A stretch of DNA of 64,000 nt from Paraburkholderia phenazinium (GCF_900100735.1 NZ_FNCJ01000025.1:1-64000), one strand, 5' to 3'; counted from the stretch's first letter, positions 45,026 through 54,901 are shown. The notes: generated by a model from the sequence alone, not told the origin. Numbers and translations: made by a program.

Positions 45026-45174
45026 TCGATCGCGCTCATCTTACCGAACCCGTTGGCCTTGCGGTCGGGTTCGGCGGATTCTTTGCAGTTCGTTGCGGTG
45101 GCAACAGGGGAAGACGCGCGCCGGAAGCCGGCAACGCGTCGGGTGTGTGACAGCGGCAGCAGGGCCCAGGCAGA

Positions 45175-46059
45175 TCAGCTCGGCAGATCGGCTGCCTGGA
45201 TCAGGAACACGTTATCGTCGCCGGCGCTGGTCGACAGCCAGACGAGGTCGAGGCCGCCGAACGCCGCTTCCACATTGGCGCGCTCGTTGCCGATCTCAAC
45301 CACCAGCACGCCGTCGTCGGTCAGCCAGTTGCGCGCCTCGCTGATGATCCGGCGCACGATATCCATGCCGTCTGCGCCGCCCGCCAGCGCCATCTCCGGC
45401 TCATGCTTGTACTCGGCCGGCAGCGCTGCCATCGAGTCCGCATTGACGTACGGCGGGTTGGTGATGATCACGTCGTAGCGGCGCTCGGGCAGCGGGGTGA
45501 ACAGGTCGCCTTCGAACAGCGCAATGCGATCGTCGAGTTTGTACTCGTCGACGTTGCGCGTCGCCACTTCGAGCGCCGGCTTCGACAGGTCCACCGCGTC
45601 GATGTCGGCGTTCGGGAATGCGTGCGCCGCGAGAATCGCGAGGCAACCGGAGCCGGTGCACAGTTCCAGCACCGCGCCGACCTGTTCGGGATCTTCGACG
45701 TACGGTTGCAGGCCGTCCTGCAGCAGCTCGCCGATAAACGAGCGCGGCACGATCACGCGTTCGTCCACGTGGAAGCGGAAGCCGTGCATCCATGCTTCCT
45801 GCGTGATGTAGGCCGCGGGCACGCGCTCGGTGGCGCGGCGCTCGATCACACCCAGTACGGTGTCGACCTCCGCCGGCGTGAGCTTTGCGTCGAGAAACGG
45901 CTCGAGCAAGTCCAGCGGCAGATGCAGCGAGTGCAGCACGAGGTAGGCGGCTTCGTCGTAAGCGTTGGCCGAGACATGGCCGAACGACAGTTCGGCCTGG
46001 TTAAAGCGCGTCACTGCGAAACGCAGCAGGTCGCGAACGGTAGAAAACGGGAGCGTCAT
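45175..46059 (-). CDS. prmB: Ribosomal protein L3 glutamine methyltransferase PrmB
   Basis: This 294-residue SAM-dependent enzyme methylates the Gln side chain of ribosomal protein uL3. The N-terminal helical domain is followed by the SAM site LELCTGSGCLAILAA and the catalytic NPPY (IITNPPYVN). PrmB rather than PrmC is supported by the start TVRDLLRFAVTRFNQAELSFGHVSANAYDEAAYLV. It follows dapE after a 27-base gap on the same strand, so both are likely on one transcript. No stop-codon release factor gene is nearby, which also argues against PrmC. Confidence 0.94.
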   Translation of the reverse strand: MTLPFSTVRDLLRFAVTRFNQAELSFGHVSANAYDEAAYLVLHSLHLPLDLLEPFLDAKLTPAEVDTVLGVIERRATERVPAAYITQEAWMHGFRFHVDERVIVPRSFIGELLQDGLQPYVEDPEQVGAVLELCTGSGCLAILAAHAFPNADIDAVDLSKPALEVATRNVDEYKLDDRIALFEGDLFTPLPERRYDVIITNPPYVNADSMAALPAEYKHEPEMALAGGADGMDIVRRIISEARNWLTDDGVLVVEIGNERANVEAAFGGLDLVWLSTSAGDDNVFLIQAADLPS

Positions 46060-46086
46060 CGCTGGGGTGTCCTTGGCGGGCTTAAG

Positions 46087-47226
46087 TTAAGCGACCAGTT
46101 GTTCGAGCACGCGGCGGTACACGTTTTTGAGCGGCTCGATATGGGTGACGTCGATATGTTCGTCGATCTTGTGAATGCTGGCGTTCAGCGGGCCGAATTC
46201 GACCACCTGTTCGCAGATACGCGCAATGAAACGGCCGTCGGAGGTGCCGCCGGTGGTCGACAGTTCCGTGCTCACGCCGGTTTCGTCCTTGATTGCCTGG
46301 GCGAGCGCATTCGACAGGTCGCCGCGCGGTGTCAGGAACGGCAGGCCGCTCACCGACCACTGCAGATCGTATTCGAGACCATGCTTGTCGAGAATCGCAT
46401 GCACGCGGCTTTGCAGCCCCTCAACCGTGCTGGCGGTCGAGAAACGGAAGTTGAACATCACGTCGGCATGGCCCGGAATCACGTTGCTCGCGCCCGTGCC
46501 GCTATGGATGTTCGACACCTGCCAGGTGGTAGGCGGGAAGTATTCGTTGCCGTCGTCCCAGCGCTCGGCCACCAGTTCCGCCAGCGCGGGCGCGAGCAGA
46601 TGCACCGGGTTCTTCGCCAGATGCGGATAGGCGATATGGCCTTGCACGCCCTTGACGGTGAGCTTGCCGGACATCGAGCCGCGCCGGCCGTTCTTCACCA
46701 TGTCGCCGAACTGCACGCTCGAAGTCGGCTCGCCGACGATGCAGTAGTCGAGCCGCTCGCCGCGCGCCTTGAGCGCTTCGACCACCTTAACGGTGCCGTC
46801 GGTGGCGGGGCCTTCTTCGTCGCTCGTGATCAGGAACGCAATCGAGCCGCGATGCGCCGGATGCGCCGCCACGAACTCTTCGCTTGCCACCACGAAGCCG
46901 GCAATCGAGGTCTTCATATCGGCTGCGCCACGGCCGTACAGCATGCCGTCGCGATGGGTCGGCTCGAACGGCGGCGAGCTCCACTGCTCGAGCGGGCCGG
47001 TCGGCACCACGTCGGTGTGGCCGGCGAACACGAGCAGCTTGCCGCGCGTGCCGTCGACGCCGCGTTTGACCGCCCACAGGTTGGTCACGCCGTGCGATTC
47101 GATAGTCTCGCATTCGAAGCCAAGCGCCGTGAGGCGCTCGATCAGGATGCGCTGGCAATGCTGGTCGTCGGGCGTGACGGAAGCACGCGCGATCAGTTGT
47201 TCGGTAAGGGCAAGGGTGCCGGACAT
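46087..47226 (-). CDS. dapE: Succinyl-diaminopimelate desuccinylase
   Basis: This 379-residue di-zinc hydrolase removes succinate from N-succinyl-LL-DAP in lysine and cell-wall synthesis. Metal ligands lie in VFAGHTDVVPTG (His), GRGAADMKTS (Asp) and TSDEEGP (Glu). ATG 47226 (MSGTLALTEQLIARASVTPDD) is chosen because DapE proteins start here; the longer frame to TTG 47292 would read through a terminator hairpin. The Shine-Dalgarno is weak. The hairpin with T-run ends 27 bases upstream, so its expression may be attenuated relative to dapD. prmB follows. Confidence 0.96.
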   Translation of the reverse strand: MSGTLALTEQLIARASVTPDDQHCQRILIERLTALGFECETIESHGVTNLWAVKRGVDGTRGKLLVFAGHTDVVPTGPLEQWSSPPFEPTHRDGMLYGRGAADMKTSIAGFVVASEEFVAAHPAHRGSIAFLITSDEEGPATDGTVKVVEALKARGERLDYCIVGEPTSSVQFGDMVKNGRRGSMSGKLTVKGVQGHIAYPHLAKNPVHLLAPALAELVAERWDDGNEYFPPTTWQVSNIHSGTGASNVIPGHADVMFNFRFSTASTVEGLQSRVHAILDKHGLEYDLQWSVSGLPFLTPRGDLSNALAQAIKDETGVSTELSTTGGTSDGRFIARICEQVVEFGPLNASIHKIDEHIDVTHIEPLKNVYRRVLEQLVA

Positions 47227-47253
47227 GGATTCAGTACAAGCCACTTTGAAATG

Positions 47254-47290
47254 AAAAAATGCCGGCTGCGGGTGAATCGCCGCAGCCGGC
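47254..47290 (-). terminator. Terminator/attenuator hairpin just ahead of dapE
   Basis: GCCGGCTGCG (47261-47270) pairs perfectly with CGCAGCCGGC (47281-47290) around a 10-base loop. On the minus strand A and six T follow (plus-strand 47254-47260). It lies between the ArsC-like gene and dapE, with only 27 bases left before the dapE ATG. A further 6-bp hairpin is at 47312-47328. Confidence 0.8.
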
Positions 47291-47352
47291 AACAGCTTCT
47301 TATGCGCGCGACGCCTGGACCACAGGCGCTCGCTTCGCTCAGGCCAACAATC

Positions 47353-47718
47353 TCAGGCGAACAAGCTCTCGTACTCTTCCACGGAAAAGCCGAGCGTCTT
47401 GACCCGCCCGTTGACGACCACCACTGGCCGCTTGATCACCGAAGGCTTGTGGATCATCAACGCGATCGCACCCGACACCGTGTCCGCGGCGGCCTTCATG
47501 TCGTCGGACAGGCCTCGCCAGGTCGTGCCGCGGCGGTTCAGCAGCGCGTCGAGCTTGACGTCCTTCAGCCAGTCCTGCACGAGCGGCTCGGTCACGCCGT
47601 GTTTCTTGAAGTCGTGGAATTCGAACTCGACGTTATGCTCTTCGAGCCACACACGGGCCTTCTTCACGGTGTCGCAGTTCGGGATGCCATAGACAACGGT
47701 TTTGGTGCCGCGTGCCAT
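47353..47718 (-). CDS. ArsC-family reductase (YffB/Spx-like)
   Basis: This 121-residue thioredoxin-fold protein resembles YffB. It has the single redox Cys in YGIPNCDTVKKARVWLE (residues 10-26), followed by FHDFKKHGVTEPLVQDWL and the late GVIKRPVVVV-type strand (SVIKRPVVVVNGRVKTLGF). True arsenate reduction is not expected; YffB-type proteins are often found next to dapE or dapD, as here. The ATG overlaps the dapD stop by one base (TGATG), so the two are coupled. A terminator lies downstream before dapE. Confidence 0.9.
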   Translation of the reverse strand: MARGTKTVVYGIPNCDTVKKARVWLEEHNVEFEFHDFKKHGVTEPLVQDWLKDVKLDALLNRRGTTWRGLSDDMKAAADTVSGAIALMIHKPSVIKRPVVVVNGRVKTLGFSVEEYESLFA

Positions 47719-48557
47719 CAGTCGCCTCGCAGCAGCTCGTTGAGACCGACCTTGGCGCGCGTTTTCGCGTCGACCTTCTTGACGATCACAGCGCAGTACA
47801 GGCTATGCGAGCCATCCTTGGACGGCAGGTTGCCCGCCACCACCACCGAGCCGGCCAGAATGCGGCCATATGTGACTTCACCGGTTTCGCGGTCGTAAAT
47901 CTTGGTGCTCTGGCCGAGGTACACGCCCATCGAGATCACCGAATTTTCTTCGACGATCACGCCTTCCACGACTTCCGAGCGCGCGCCGATGAAGCAGTTG
48001 TCTTCAATGATGACCGGGTTGGCCTGCAGCGGCTCCAGCACGCCGCCAATGCCCACGCCGCCCGACAGGTGGACATTCTTGCCGATCTGCGCGCACGAGC
48101 CGACGGTGGCCCACGTGTCGACCATCGTGCCTTCGTCGACGTACGCGCCGATGTTGGTGTACGACGGCATCAGCACGACGTTCTTCGCGATGAACGAGCC
48201 ACGGCGCGCGATAGCGGGCGGCACCACGCGGAAGCCGCCTGCAGCGAAGTCTTCAGCGGTGTAGTTGGCGAACTTCGACGGCACCTTGTCGTAGAACTGC
48301 GTGTAGTTGGCACCCCCGCCGCCAGCCGGCATCGGCGCGTTGTCTTCCAGACGGAACGACAGCAGCACCGCTTTCTTCAGCCATTGATTGACGACCCAGT
48401 CGCCGTCTTTCTTCTCGGCGACGCGCAGTGCGCCCTTGTCGAGTTGTTCGATGGCGTGCGCGACGGCTTCACGCACGTCGGCGGGAGCGGCCTTCGGCGA
48501 CAGGTCTGCGCGGTTTTCCCAGGCGTTATCAATGATCTGCTGAAGTTGTTGCGACAT
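47718..48557 (-). CDS. dapD: Tetrahydrodipicolinate N-succinyltransferase
   Basis: This 279-residue enzyme transfers succinate from succinyl-CoA to tetrahydrodipicolinate. The C-terminal half shows hexapeptide repeats of a left-handed beta helix (NVVLMPSYTNIGAYVDEGTM, IEDNCFIGARSEVVEGVIVEE). Its start, SQQLQQIIDNAWENRADLSP, matches the family (274 residues in E. coli). It lies 65 bases downstream of dapC and overlaps the ArsC-like gene, giving the order dapC-dapD-arsC-like-dapE. Confidence 0.97.
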   Translation of the reverse strand: MSQQLQQIIDNAWENRADLSPKAAPADVREAVAHAIEQLDKGALRVAEKKDGDWVVNQWLKKAVLLSFRLEDNAPMPAGGGGANYTQFYDKVPSKFANYTAEDFAAGGFRVVPPAIARRGSFIAKNVVLMPSYTNIGAYVDEGTMVDTWATVGSCAQIGKNVHLSGGVGIGGVLEPLQANPVIIEDNCFIGARSEVVEGVIVEENSVISMGVYLGQSTKIYDRETGEVTYGRILAGSVVVAGNLPSKDGSHSLYCAVIVKKVDAKTRAKVGLNELLRGD

Positions 48558-48622
48558 ATTCGTGGCTTATCGTGGATGAAAGAGTTGAAGTCTGAGGAAG
48601 AGGGGCTGCGTGGAACGCGCGC

Positions 48623-49840
48623 TCAGCGCGCGAGCCCATGGCAAAAGTCGACGATCCGCTGCGCGCCCTGGGTGCACTCGTCGACATCCGCGACAAGGGC
48701 GAGGCGCACGAAATTGCGGCCGGGGTTCGTGTCGTGCGCAGTGCGCGCGAGATACGAGCCCGGCAGAACCGTCACATTATAGTCGGCGTAGAGGCGCTGG
48801 GCGAACCCGGTATCCGAGAGGCCGGTGCGCGACACGTTGGCCCACAGATAAAAGGCGGCATCCGGCAGACGCACGTCGAGCACCTCGGCCAGCATCGGTG
48901 TGACGGTGGCGAATTTCTGCACGTACTTGGCGCGGTTCTCGCGCACATGCGTCTCGTCGTTCCAGGCGGCGATGCTCGCAGCTTGATACACCGTCGACAA
49001 GGCGGCGCCGTGGTATGTCCGGTATAGCAGGAACTGCTTGAGAATCGCCGCATCGCCCGCGACGAAGCCCGAGCGCATGCCAGGCACGTTCGAGCGCTTC
49101 GACAGGCTGGAGAGCATCACGAGGCGCTCGAAGCCGCGGCCGAGCTGGTGCGCCGCTTCCAGCGCGCCGAGCGGCGGTCTGGTCTCGTCGAAATAGATTT
49201 CCGAGTAGCACTCGTCGGAGGCGATCACGAAGCCGTAACGGTCGGACAGCGCAAACAGTTCGCGCCAGTCTTCGAGCGTCAGCACGGCGCCGGTCGGGTT
49301 GCCCGGCGAGCACACGTACAGCAGTTGGGTGCGCGCCCAGATGTCGGCGGGAATCGCCGAATAATCGCAGGCGAAATTGCGGGCCGGATCGCTATTGACG
49401 AAATACGGCTGCGCGCCGGCCAGCAAGGCCGCGCCTTCATAGATCTGGTAGAACGGGTTCGGGCAGAGTACGATCGCGGGCTCGCCCGCCGCGTTGCGCT
49501 TCGGGTCGATCACGGTCTGTGCGAGCGCAAACAGCGCCTCGCGCGAACCGGCCACCGGCAGCACTTGCGTGGCCGGGTCGACCGGCGGCAGGTTGTAGCG
49601 CTGCGTCACCCAATTGGCAATCGACTCGCGCAACGCCGGCGAACCGGTGGTTGCCGGATACGCCGCCAGGCCGCCGAGCGAGGCGATTACCGCGTCGCGG
49701 ATCAGCGCCGGGGTCGGATGTTTCGGTTCGCCGATGCCGAAGCTGATGTGCGGAAGGTTCGCGGGCGGCGTGACGTCCTTGAAAAGCACACGCAGCTTTT
49801 CGAACGGATAGGGCTGGAGGGAGTCGAGTAGCGGGTTCAC
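48623..49840 (-). CDS. dapC: Succinyldiaminopimelate aminotransferase
   Basis: This 405-residue class I PLP aminotransferase makes N-succinyl-LL-DAP. The PLP Lys lies in LSSLSKRSNVPGMRSGF, and the start NPLLDSLQPYPFEKLRVLF with FGIGEPKHPTPALI is characteristic of beta-proteobacterial DapC. GTG 49840 is chosen because the region before it in the same frame (to 50092) is Arg/Ala-rich and unlike the family. It leads the dap run. A TATAAT on the minus strand at 49949-49954 is a candidate -10 element about 109 bases upstream of the GTG. Confidence 0.94.
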   Translation of the reverse strand: MNPLLDSLQPYPFEKLRVLFKDVTPPANLPHISFGIGEPKHPTPALIRDAVIASLGGLAAYPATTGSPALRESIANWVTQRYNLPPVDPATQVLPVAGSREALFALAQTVIDPKRNAAGEPAIVLCPNPFYQIYEGAALLAGAQPYFVNSDPARNFACDYSAIPADIWARTQLLYVCSPGNPTGAVLTLEDWRELFALSDRYGFVIASDECYSEIYFDETRPPLGALEAAHQLGRGFERLVMLSSLSKRSNVPGMRSGFVAGDAAILKQFLLYRTYHGAALSTVYQAASIAAWNDETHVRENRAKYVQKFATVTPMLAEVLDVRLPDAAFYLWANVSRTGLSDTGFAQRLYADYNVTVLPGSYLARTAHDTNPGRNFVRLALVADVDECTQGAQRIVDFCHGLAR

Positions 49841-50158
49841 TTGGCGGATCGAGCCTGATCGAAGACGGGCAGAGACAGGTGATGGGCACGCGCGGTGGCC
49901 ACAATCGCTGAAGTGCGGCGATTGGACGGCAGCGGCGGCGGACCGATGATTATAGCGTGGCGCAAGGCGCCGCGTGCTGGGCTGAGGGCCCGCGGCAGAG
50001 CGCGAACGCAGGGCGGCGGCGCGCGCAGTCCGCACCGGGCAGCCTGCGCGAATAAAACTGGGAGAGAGGATGCAGTCGGCAGTCGAGGGCACAGCAGGTC
50101 ACCATGAACCAGGGCGCGCGAGCGGTGCACCTGAACTGCAAGGCAGGAGCGCCGCCCG
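49841..50158. promoter_or_regulatory. Divergent dapC-DMT control region
   Basis: These 318 bases hold no supported gene. On the minus strand a perfect TATAAT (plus ATTATA 49949-49954) could be the dapC -10, although no good -35 lies 16-18 bases upstream. A short GGCGC-AAG-GCGCC hairpin overlaps this area. The rest is GC-rich with no repeats noted. Confidence 0.45.
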
Positions 50159-51136
50159 ATGAACAACTGGCTTCGCGCGAGCTGGCCGACGCTCGCCATC
50201 ATGCTGGGCGCGTCGGTGTGGGGGATGATCTGGTATCCGCTGCGCATGCTGGCCGCACTCGGCGTGACCGGCACGGCCGCGGGCGCGCTGACGAGCGGCG
50301 CCGGCTGCCTGTTCGTGCTGCTGGTGCGCTACCGTTCCATTGCCACGGTGCGCTGGCACTGGCTGCTGCCCGCGCTCGCGCTGGCAGCCGGCGTCACCAA
50401 CCTGGGCTTCGTGTGGGGTTCGATCCACGGCCAGGTGATGCGGGTGCTGCTGCTGTTCTACCTGACCCCAGCCTGGACCGCACTGTTTGCCCATTTCATT
50501 CTGCGCGAACGCCTGACGTGGGCGGCCGCGGGGCTGGCGGCGCTGTCGCTGGCGGGCGCCATGACCATGCTGTGGTCGCCGCAGCTCGGCGTGCCGCTGC
50601 CCGGCAATCTCGCCGAATGGGCGGGTCTCGTCGGCGGGATGGGCTTTGCCATGAGCAACGTGCTGATCCTCAAGACGAGCCGCGTGCTGCCGGATATGAA
50701 GGGCGAAATGCGCACCGCGACGATTTTCGGCGGTGCGGCGCTCTTTAGCGCCTGTGCGTCGTTTTTCGAGGCGATGCCGGCGCCGCCCACCGGCGCTCAT
50801 CTGGGCACCGCGGCGCTGCTGGTGCTGGGCTTAGGCTTCCTGCTGGCGTCGAACAACATGCTGGTTCAATACGGTGTGGCGCGGATTCCCGCCAACCGGG
50901 CGTCGATCATCATGCTGTTCGAGATCGTGATTACCGCGCTCTCCGCGTGGCTGTTCGCCGGCGAGACCCCCGGTCCGCGCGAGTGGGCGGGCGGCGCGTG
51001 CATCGTGCTGGCCTCGGCGCTGTCGAGCTGGGTGCACCGGACGAAGGCGAAGCCGATCGGAGAGGCGCCGCCAGGGGCCGCTCTCGGCGACGATCGCGAG
51101 GCGAGGGGCCAGGATGGCCCACGGGCGATGGTATGA
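50159..51136 (+). CDS. EamA/DMT-family membrane transporter
   Basis: This 325-residue inner-membrane protein has about ten hydrophobic spans in two EamA repeats, the first at about residues 9-28 (WPTLAIMLGASVWGMIWYPL) and the second repeat from about 155. The end of the second repeat has the typical NRASIIMLFEIVITALSAWLFAGE. Such proteins export metabolites or amino acids; the substrate is unknown. The last about 35 residues are polar and cytoplasmic. It is divergent from dapC and 148 bases upstream of smc on the same strand, so a role tied to the dap pathway is possible but not shown. Confidence 0.88.
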   Translation: MNNWLRASWPTLAIMLGASVWGMIWYPLRMLAALGVTGTAAGALTSGAGCLFVLLVRYRSIATVRWHWLLPALALAAGVTNLGFVWGSIHGQVMRVLLLFYLTPAWTALFAHFILRERLTWAAAGLAALSLAGAMTMLWSPQLGVPLPGNLAEWAGLVGGMGFAMSNVLILKTSRVLPDMKGEMRTATIFGGAALFSACASFFEAMPAPPTGAHLGTAALLVLGLGFLLASNNMLVQYGVARIPANRASIIMLFEIVITALSAWLFAGETPGPREWAGGACIVLASALSSWVHRTKAKPIGEAPPGAALGDDREARGQDGPRAMV

Positions 51137-51137
51137 T
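51132..51137 (+). promoter_or_regulatory. Candidate -10 element of smc
   Basis: TATGAT lies at the very end of the DMT gene, about 150 bases before the smc start. No convincing -35 was seen. Confidence 0.25.
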
Positions 51138-51284
51138 TGCCCCTGCTTGCCGTCGCGCGCCTTAGCGGGCGTGCGCGGCGCCCGTATCGCGGGGCTCGCA
51201 TGGGGCGTTGCGCTGTAGCTGGAAACGGCTCGTGCGGCTCCTGCGGTCCACCTTCATTTCCCCTTTTCAATCAGCGATATCGCC

Positions 51285-54200
51285 GTGCGTCTGACCTCGA
51301 TCAAACTCGCTGGCTTCAAGTCATTCGTCGATCCCACGCATTTCCAGGTTCCGGGCCAGCTCGTCGGCGTGGTCGGTCCCAATGGTTGCGGCAAGTCCAA
51401 CATCATCGACGCCGTGCGCTGGGTGCTCGGCGAATCGCGCGCCTCCGAGCTGCGCGGCGAGTCGATGCAGGACGTGATCTTCAACGGCTCTACCGCGCGC
51501 AAGCCGGGGAGCCGCGCCAGCGTCGAACTCGTGTTCGACAACGCCGACGGCCGTGCCGCCGGCCAGTGGGGCCAGTATGCCGAAATCGCCGTCAAGCGCG
51601 TGCTGACGCGCGACGGCACCTCGAGCTACTACATCAACAACCTGCCGGCGCGCCGCCGCGACATTCAGGACATTTTCCTCGGCACCGGCCTTGGGCCGCG
51701 TGCTTACGCCATCATCGGGCAGGGCATGATTGCGCGCCTGATCGAGGCGAAGCCGGAAGAACTGCGTGTGTTCCTCGAAGAAGCCGCCGGCGTCTCGAAG
51801 TACAAGGAGCGCCGCCGCGAGACCGAGAGCCGCCTGCACGACACGCGTGAGAATCTGACGCGGGTCGAGGACATCGTCCGCGAACTTACGACGAACCTGG
51901 AAAAGCTCGAAGGCCAGGCCATCGTCGCGACGAAGTTCAAGGAGCTGCAGGCCGACGGCGAAATGAAACAGCGCCTCCTGTGGCTGCTGCGCAAGAACGA
52001 AGCCGGCGGCGAGCAGGAACGCCAGAAACGCGCCATCGAACAGGCGCAGATCGACCTCGAAGCCCATACCGCGAAGCTGCGCGAAGTCGAAGCGCAGCTC
52101 GAAACGCTGCGGGTGGCGCATTATTCGGCAAGCGACGCCATGCAGGGCGCGCAAGGCGCGCTCTATGAAGCGAACGCCGAAGTCAGCCGGCTCGAAGCCG
52201 AGATCAAGTTCATCGTCGAATCGCGCAACCGCGTCCAGGCGCAGATCGCCGCCCTGACGGCGCAGCGCGAGCAGTGGCAGTCGCAGGCCCAGAAGGCTCA
52301 GGACGACCTCGAAGACGCGCAAGAGCAACTGGCGGTGGCGGAAGAAAAAGCCGCGCTGGCCGAAGACGAAGCCGCGGCGAAGCACGACGCGATGCCCGCG
52401 CTCGAAACCCGCTGGCGCGACGCGCAGGCGCAGCTCAACGAAGAGCGCGGCGGCATTGCCCAGACCGAGCAGGCCCTCAAGCTCGAAGCCGCGCACCAGC
52501 GCAACGCCGACCAGCAACTGCAGCAGTTGCAGCAGCGCCATGAGCGTCTGAAGTCGGAAGCGGGCGGGCTCGACGCACCCGACGAAGGCCAGCTAGAAGA
52601 ACTGCGCATGCAGTTGGCCGAGCACGAAGAGATTCTGCACGACGCCCAGGCGCGTCTTGCCGATGCCCAGGAAACGCTGCCGCGCCTCGATGGCGAGCGG
52701 CGCGCCGCCCAGGAGCGGGTGCAGTCGGAAAGCGCGCAGATTCATCAGCTTGACGCGCGCCTCGCCGCTCTCAAGCAGTTGCAGGAAAACGTCCAGACTG
52801 AGGGCAAGATCCAGCCGTGGCTCGAGAAGCACGAGCTCAACGGCTTGCCGCGCCTGTGGAAGAAGCTGCACGTCGAAGCAGGCTGGGAAACCGCACTTGA
52901 GTCCGTGCTGCGCGAGCGCCTTGCCGCACTTGAAGTGTCGAATCTCGACTGGGTCAAGGCCTTCGCGACCGATGCGCCGCCGGCCAAGCTCGCCTTCTAT
53001 GCACCGCCGGTAGCTGGCGCGCCAGTCGCAAGCCCGGCCGCGCTGCGGCCGCTGCTGTCGCTGGTGCGCATCGACGATGCGGGCTTGCGCGCGGTATTGA
53101 ACGACTGGCTGGGTCTGGCTTTCGTCGCCGACGATCTGGCTCAGGCGCTGTCGATGCGCTCGCAGTTGCCGGAAGGCGGGTCGTTTGTCGTCAAGGCAGG
53201 CCATGTGGTGACGCGCGTCGGCGTGCAACTGTATGCCGCCGATTCCGAACAGGCCGGCATGCTGGCCCGTCAGCAGGAAATCGAAAACCTGACCCGTCAG
53301 GTGCGCGCCCAGGCATTGCTCGCGGATGAAGCGAAATCGGCAGCGATTCGCGCCGAGGCTGCTCACACGCAAGCGGCGCAGGGTTTGACGGAAGTGCGTC
53401 AGCAAGCCGAACGCGCGACCCAGCGCGTACACGCGCTGCAGATGGACGTGCTCAAGCTCACGCAAGCGCACGAGCGCTACATGCAGCGCAGCACGCAGAT
53501 CCGCGAAGAGCTCGAAGAGATCACCGCACAGATCGACGAGCAACGCGCCTTGCGTGGCGAATCGGAGGCGAACTTCGAACGCCACGACTCCGAGCTCGCC
53601 GAATTGCAGGCGCGTTTCGAAGACAACCAACTGGCCTTCGAAGCCCTCGACGAAGAACTGACCGCCGCGCGTGCGCAGTCGCGCGATCTCGACCGGGCCG
53701 CCACCGATGCACGCTTTGCCGCGCGCAACATGGCGAACCGCATCGACGAACTGAAGCGCAGCATCCAGGTGGCGCACGAGCAGAGCGAGCGCGTGGCCGG
53801 CTCGCTCGAAGACGCGCGCGCGGAACTGGAAACGATCAACGAGCAGACCGCCCATACCGGCCTGCAAGGCGCGCTGGAGATTCGCGCGGTGAAGGAAGAG
53901 GCGCTGCATGCCGCGCGTCTCGAACTGGACGACCTGACCGCCAAGCTGCGAGCGCTTGATGAGACGCGTCTCACGGCAGAACGCGCGCTGCAGCCGCTGC
54001 GCGACCGCATCACCGAATTGCAGTTGAAGGAACAGGCCGCGCGCCTGAACGCCGAGCAGTTCATCGAGCAGCTCACCGCAGCGGGTGTCGACGAGGCCGA
54101 ATTGCAGGCCAAGCTGACGCCGGACATGAAGCCGTCCTACCTGCAAGGCGAAGTCACGCGCCTGAACAACGCCATCGCCGCGCTGGGGCCGGTCAACATG

Positions 54201-54803
54201 GCCGCGCTCGACGAACTGAAGGCCGCCACCGAGCGCAAGAGCTTCCTCGACGCGCAGTCGGCTGACCTGAACAGCGCAATCGAAACATTGGAAGACGCGA
54301 TCCACAAGATCGATCAGGAAACCCGCACGCTGTTGCAGGGCACCTTCGATCAGGTCAACCAGCATTTCGGCGAGCTGTTCCCACGCCTCTTTGGCGGCGG
54401 TCAGGCGAAGCTGATTATGACCGGCGACGAAATTCTCGATGCCGGCGTGCAGGTCATGGCGCAACCGCCGGGCAAGAAGAACTCGACGATTCACCTGCTC
54501 TCTGGTGGCGAGAAAGCGCTGACCGCAACCGCGCTGGTGTTCGCGATGTTCCAGTTGAATCCGGCGCCGTTCTGTCTGCTCGACGAAGTGGACGCGCCGC
54601 TCGACGACGCCAACACGGAGCGCTTCGCCAATCTCGTGCGCGCGATGTCGGACAAGACCCAGTTCCTGTTCATTTCGCACAACAAGATCGCGATGGAAAT
54701 GGCCCAGCAACTGATCGGCGTGACGATGCAGGAGCAGGGCGTGTCGCGGATCGTCGCGGTCGACATGGAAACGGCCGCGGGTTTCGCCCAGAATATCGTT
54801 TGA
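51285..54803 (+). CDS. smc: Chromosome segregation ATPase SMC
   Basis: This 1172-residue protein is the core of the SMC-ScpAB condensin. Walker A is GPNGCGKSN (31-39). Two long coiled coils rich in Glu, Gln, Ala and Arg (about 170-490 and 690-1000) flank a hinge at about 510-660 (KIQPWLEKHELNGLPRLWKKL onward). The C-terminal head has LLSGGEKALTATAL and Walker B FCLLDEVDAPLDDAN. The start is GTG 51285, with the typical MRLTSIKLAGFKSFVDPT. zipA follows 98 bases later, then ligA, an order common in beta- and gamma-proteobacteria. scpA and scpB are not in the window. Confidence 0.97.
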   Translation: MRLTSIKLAGFKSFVDPTHFQVPGQLVGVVGPNGCGKSNIIDAVRWVLGESRASELRGESMQDVIFNGSTARKPGSRASVELVFDNADGRAAGQWGQYAEIAVKRVLTRDGTSSYYINNLPARRRDIQDIFLGTGLGPRAYAIIGQGMIARLIEAKPEELRVFLEEAAGVSKYKERRRETESRLHDTRENLTRVEDIVRELTTNLEKLEGQAIVATKFKELQADGEMKQRLLWLLRKNEAGGEQERQKRAIEQAQIDLEAHTAKLREVEAQLETLRVAHYSASDAMQGAQGALYEANAEVSRLEAEIKFIVESRNRVQAQIAALTAQREQWQSQAQKAQDDLEDAQEQLAVAEEKAALAEDEAAAKHDAMPALETRWRDAQAQLNEERGGIAQTEQALKLEAAHQRNADQQLQQLQQRHERLKSEAGGLDAPDEGQLEELRMQLAEHEEILHDAQARLADAQETLPRLDGERRAAQERVQSESAQIHQLDARLAALKQLQENVQTEGKIQPWLEKHELNGLPRLWKKLHVEAGWETALESVLRERLAALEVSNLDWVKAFATDAPPAKLAFYAPPVAGAPVASPAALRPLLSLVRIDDAGLRAVLNDWLGLAFVADDLAQALSMRSQLPEGGSFVVKAGHVVTRVGVQLYAADSEQAGMLARQQEIENLTRQVRAQALLADEAKSAAIRAEAAHTQAAQGLTEVRQQAERATQRVHALQMDVLKLTQAHERYMQRSTQIREELEEITAQIDEQRALRGESEANFERHDSELAELQARFEDNQLAFEALDEELTAARAQSRDLDRAATDARFAARNMANRIDELKRSIQVAHEQSERVAGSLEDARAELETINEQTAHTGLQGALEIRAVKEEALHAARLELDDLTAKLRALDETRLTAERALQPLRDRITELQLKEQAARLNAEQFIEQLTAAGVDEAELQAKLTPDMKPSYLQGEVTRLNNAIAALGPVNMAALDELKAATERKSFLDAQSADLNSAIETLEDAIHKIDQETRTLLQGTFDQVNQHFGELFPRLFGGGQAKLIMTGDEILDAGVQVMAQPPGKKNSTIHLLSGGEKALTATALVFAMFQLNPAPFCLLDEVDAPLDDANTERFANLVRAMSDKTQFLFISHNKIAMEMAQQLIGVTMQEQGVSRIVAVDMETAAGFAQNIV

Positions 54804-54901
54804 GTCAGGACGGCGCGAGCCTGTGCCCACGCTGCGGCTAGCTTGCCGCGCGGTGCAGGCTTCTTTGCCGCAGAAACAGAAGAATTGCTGATGGAGCATG
54901 C

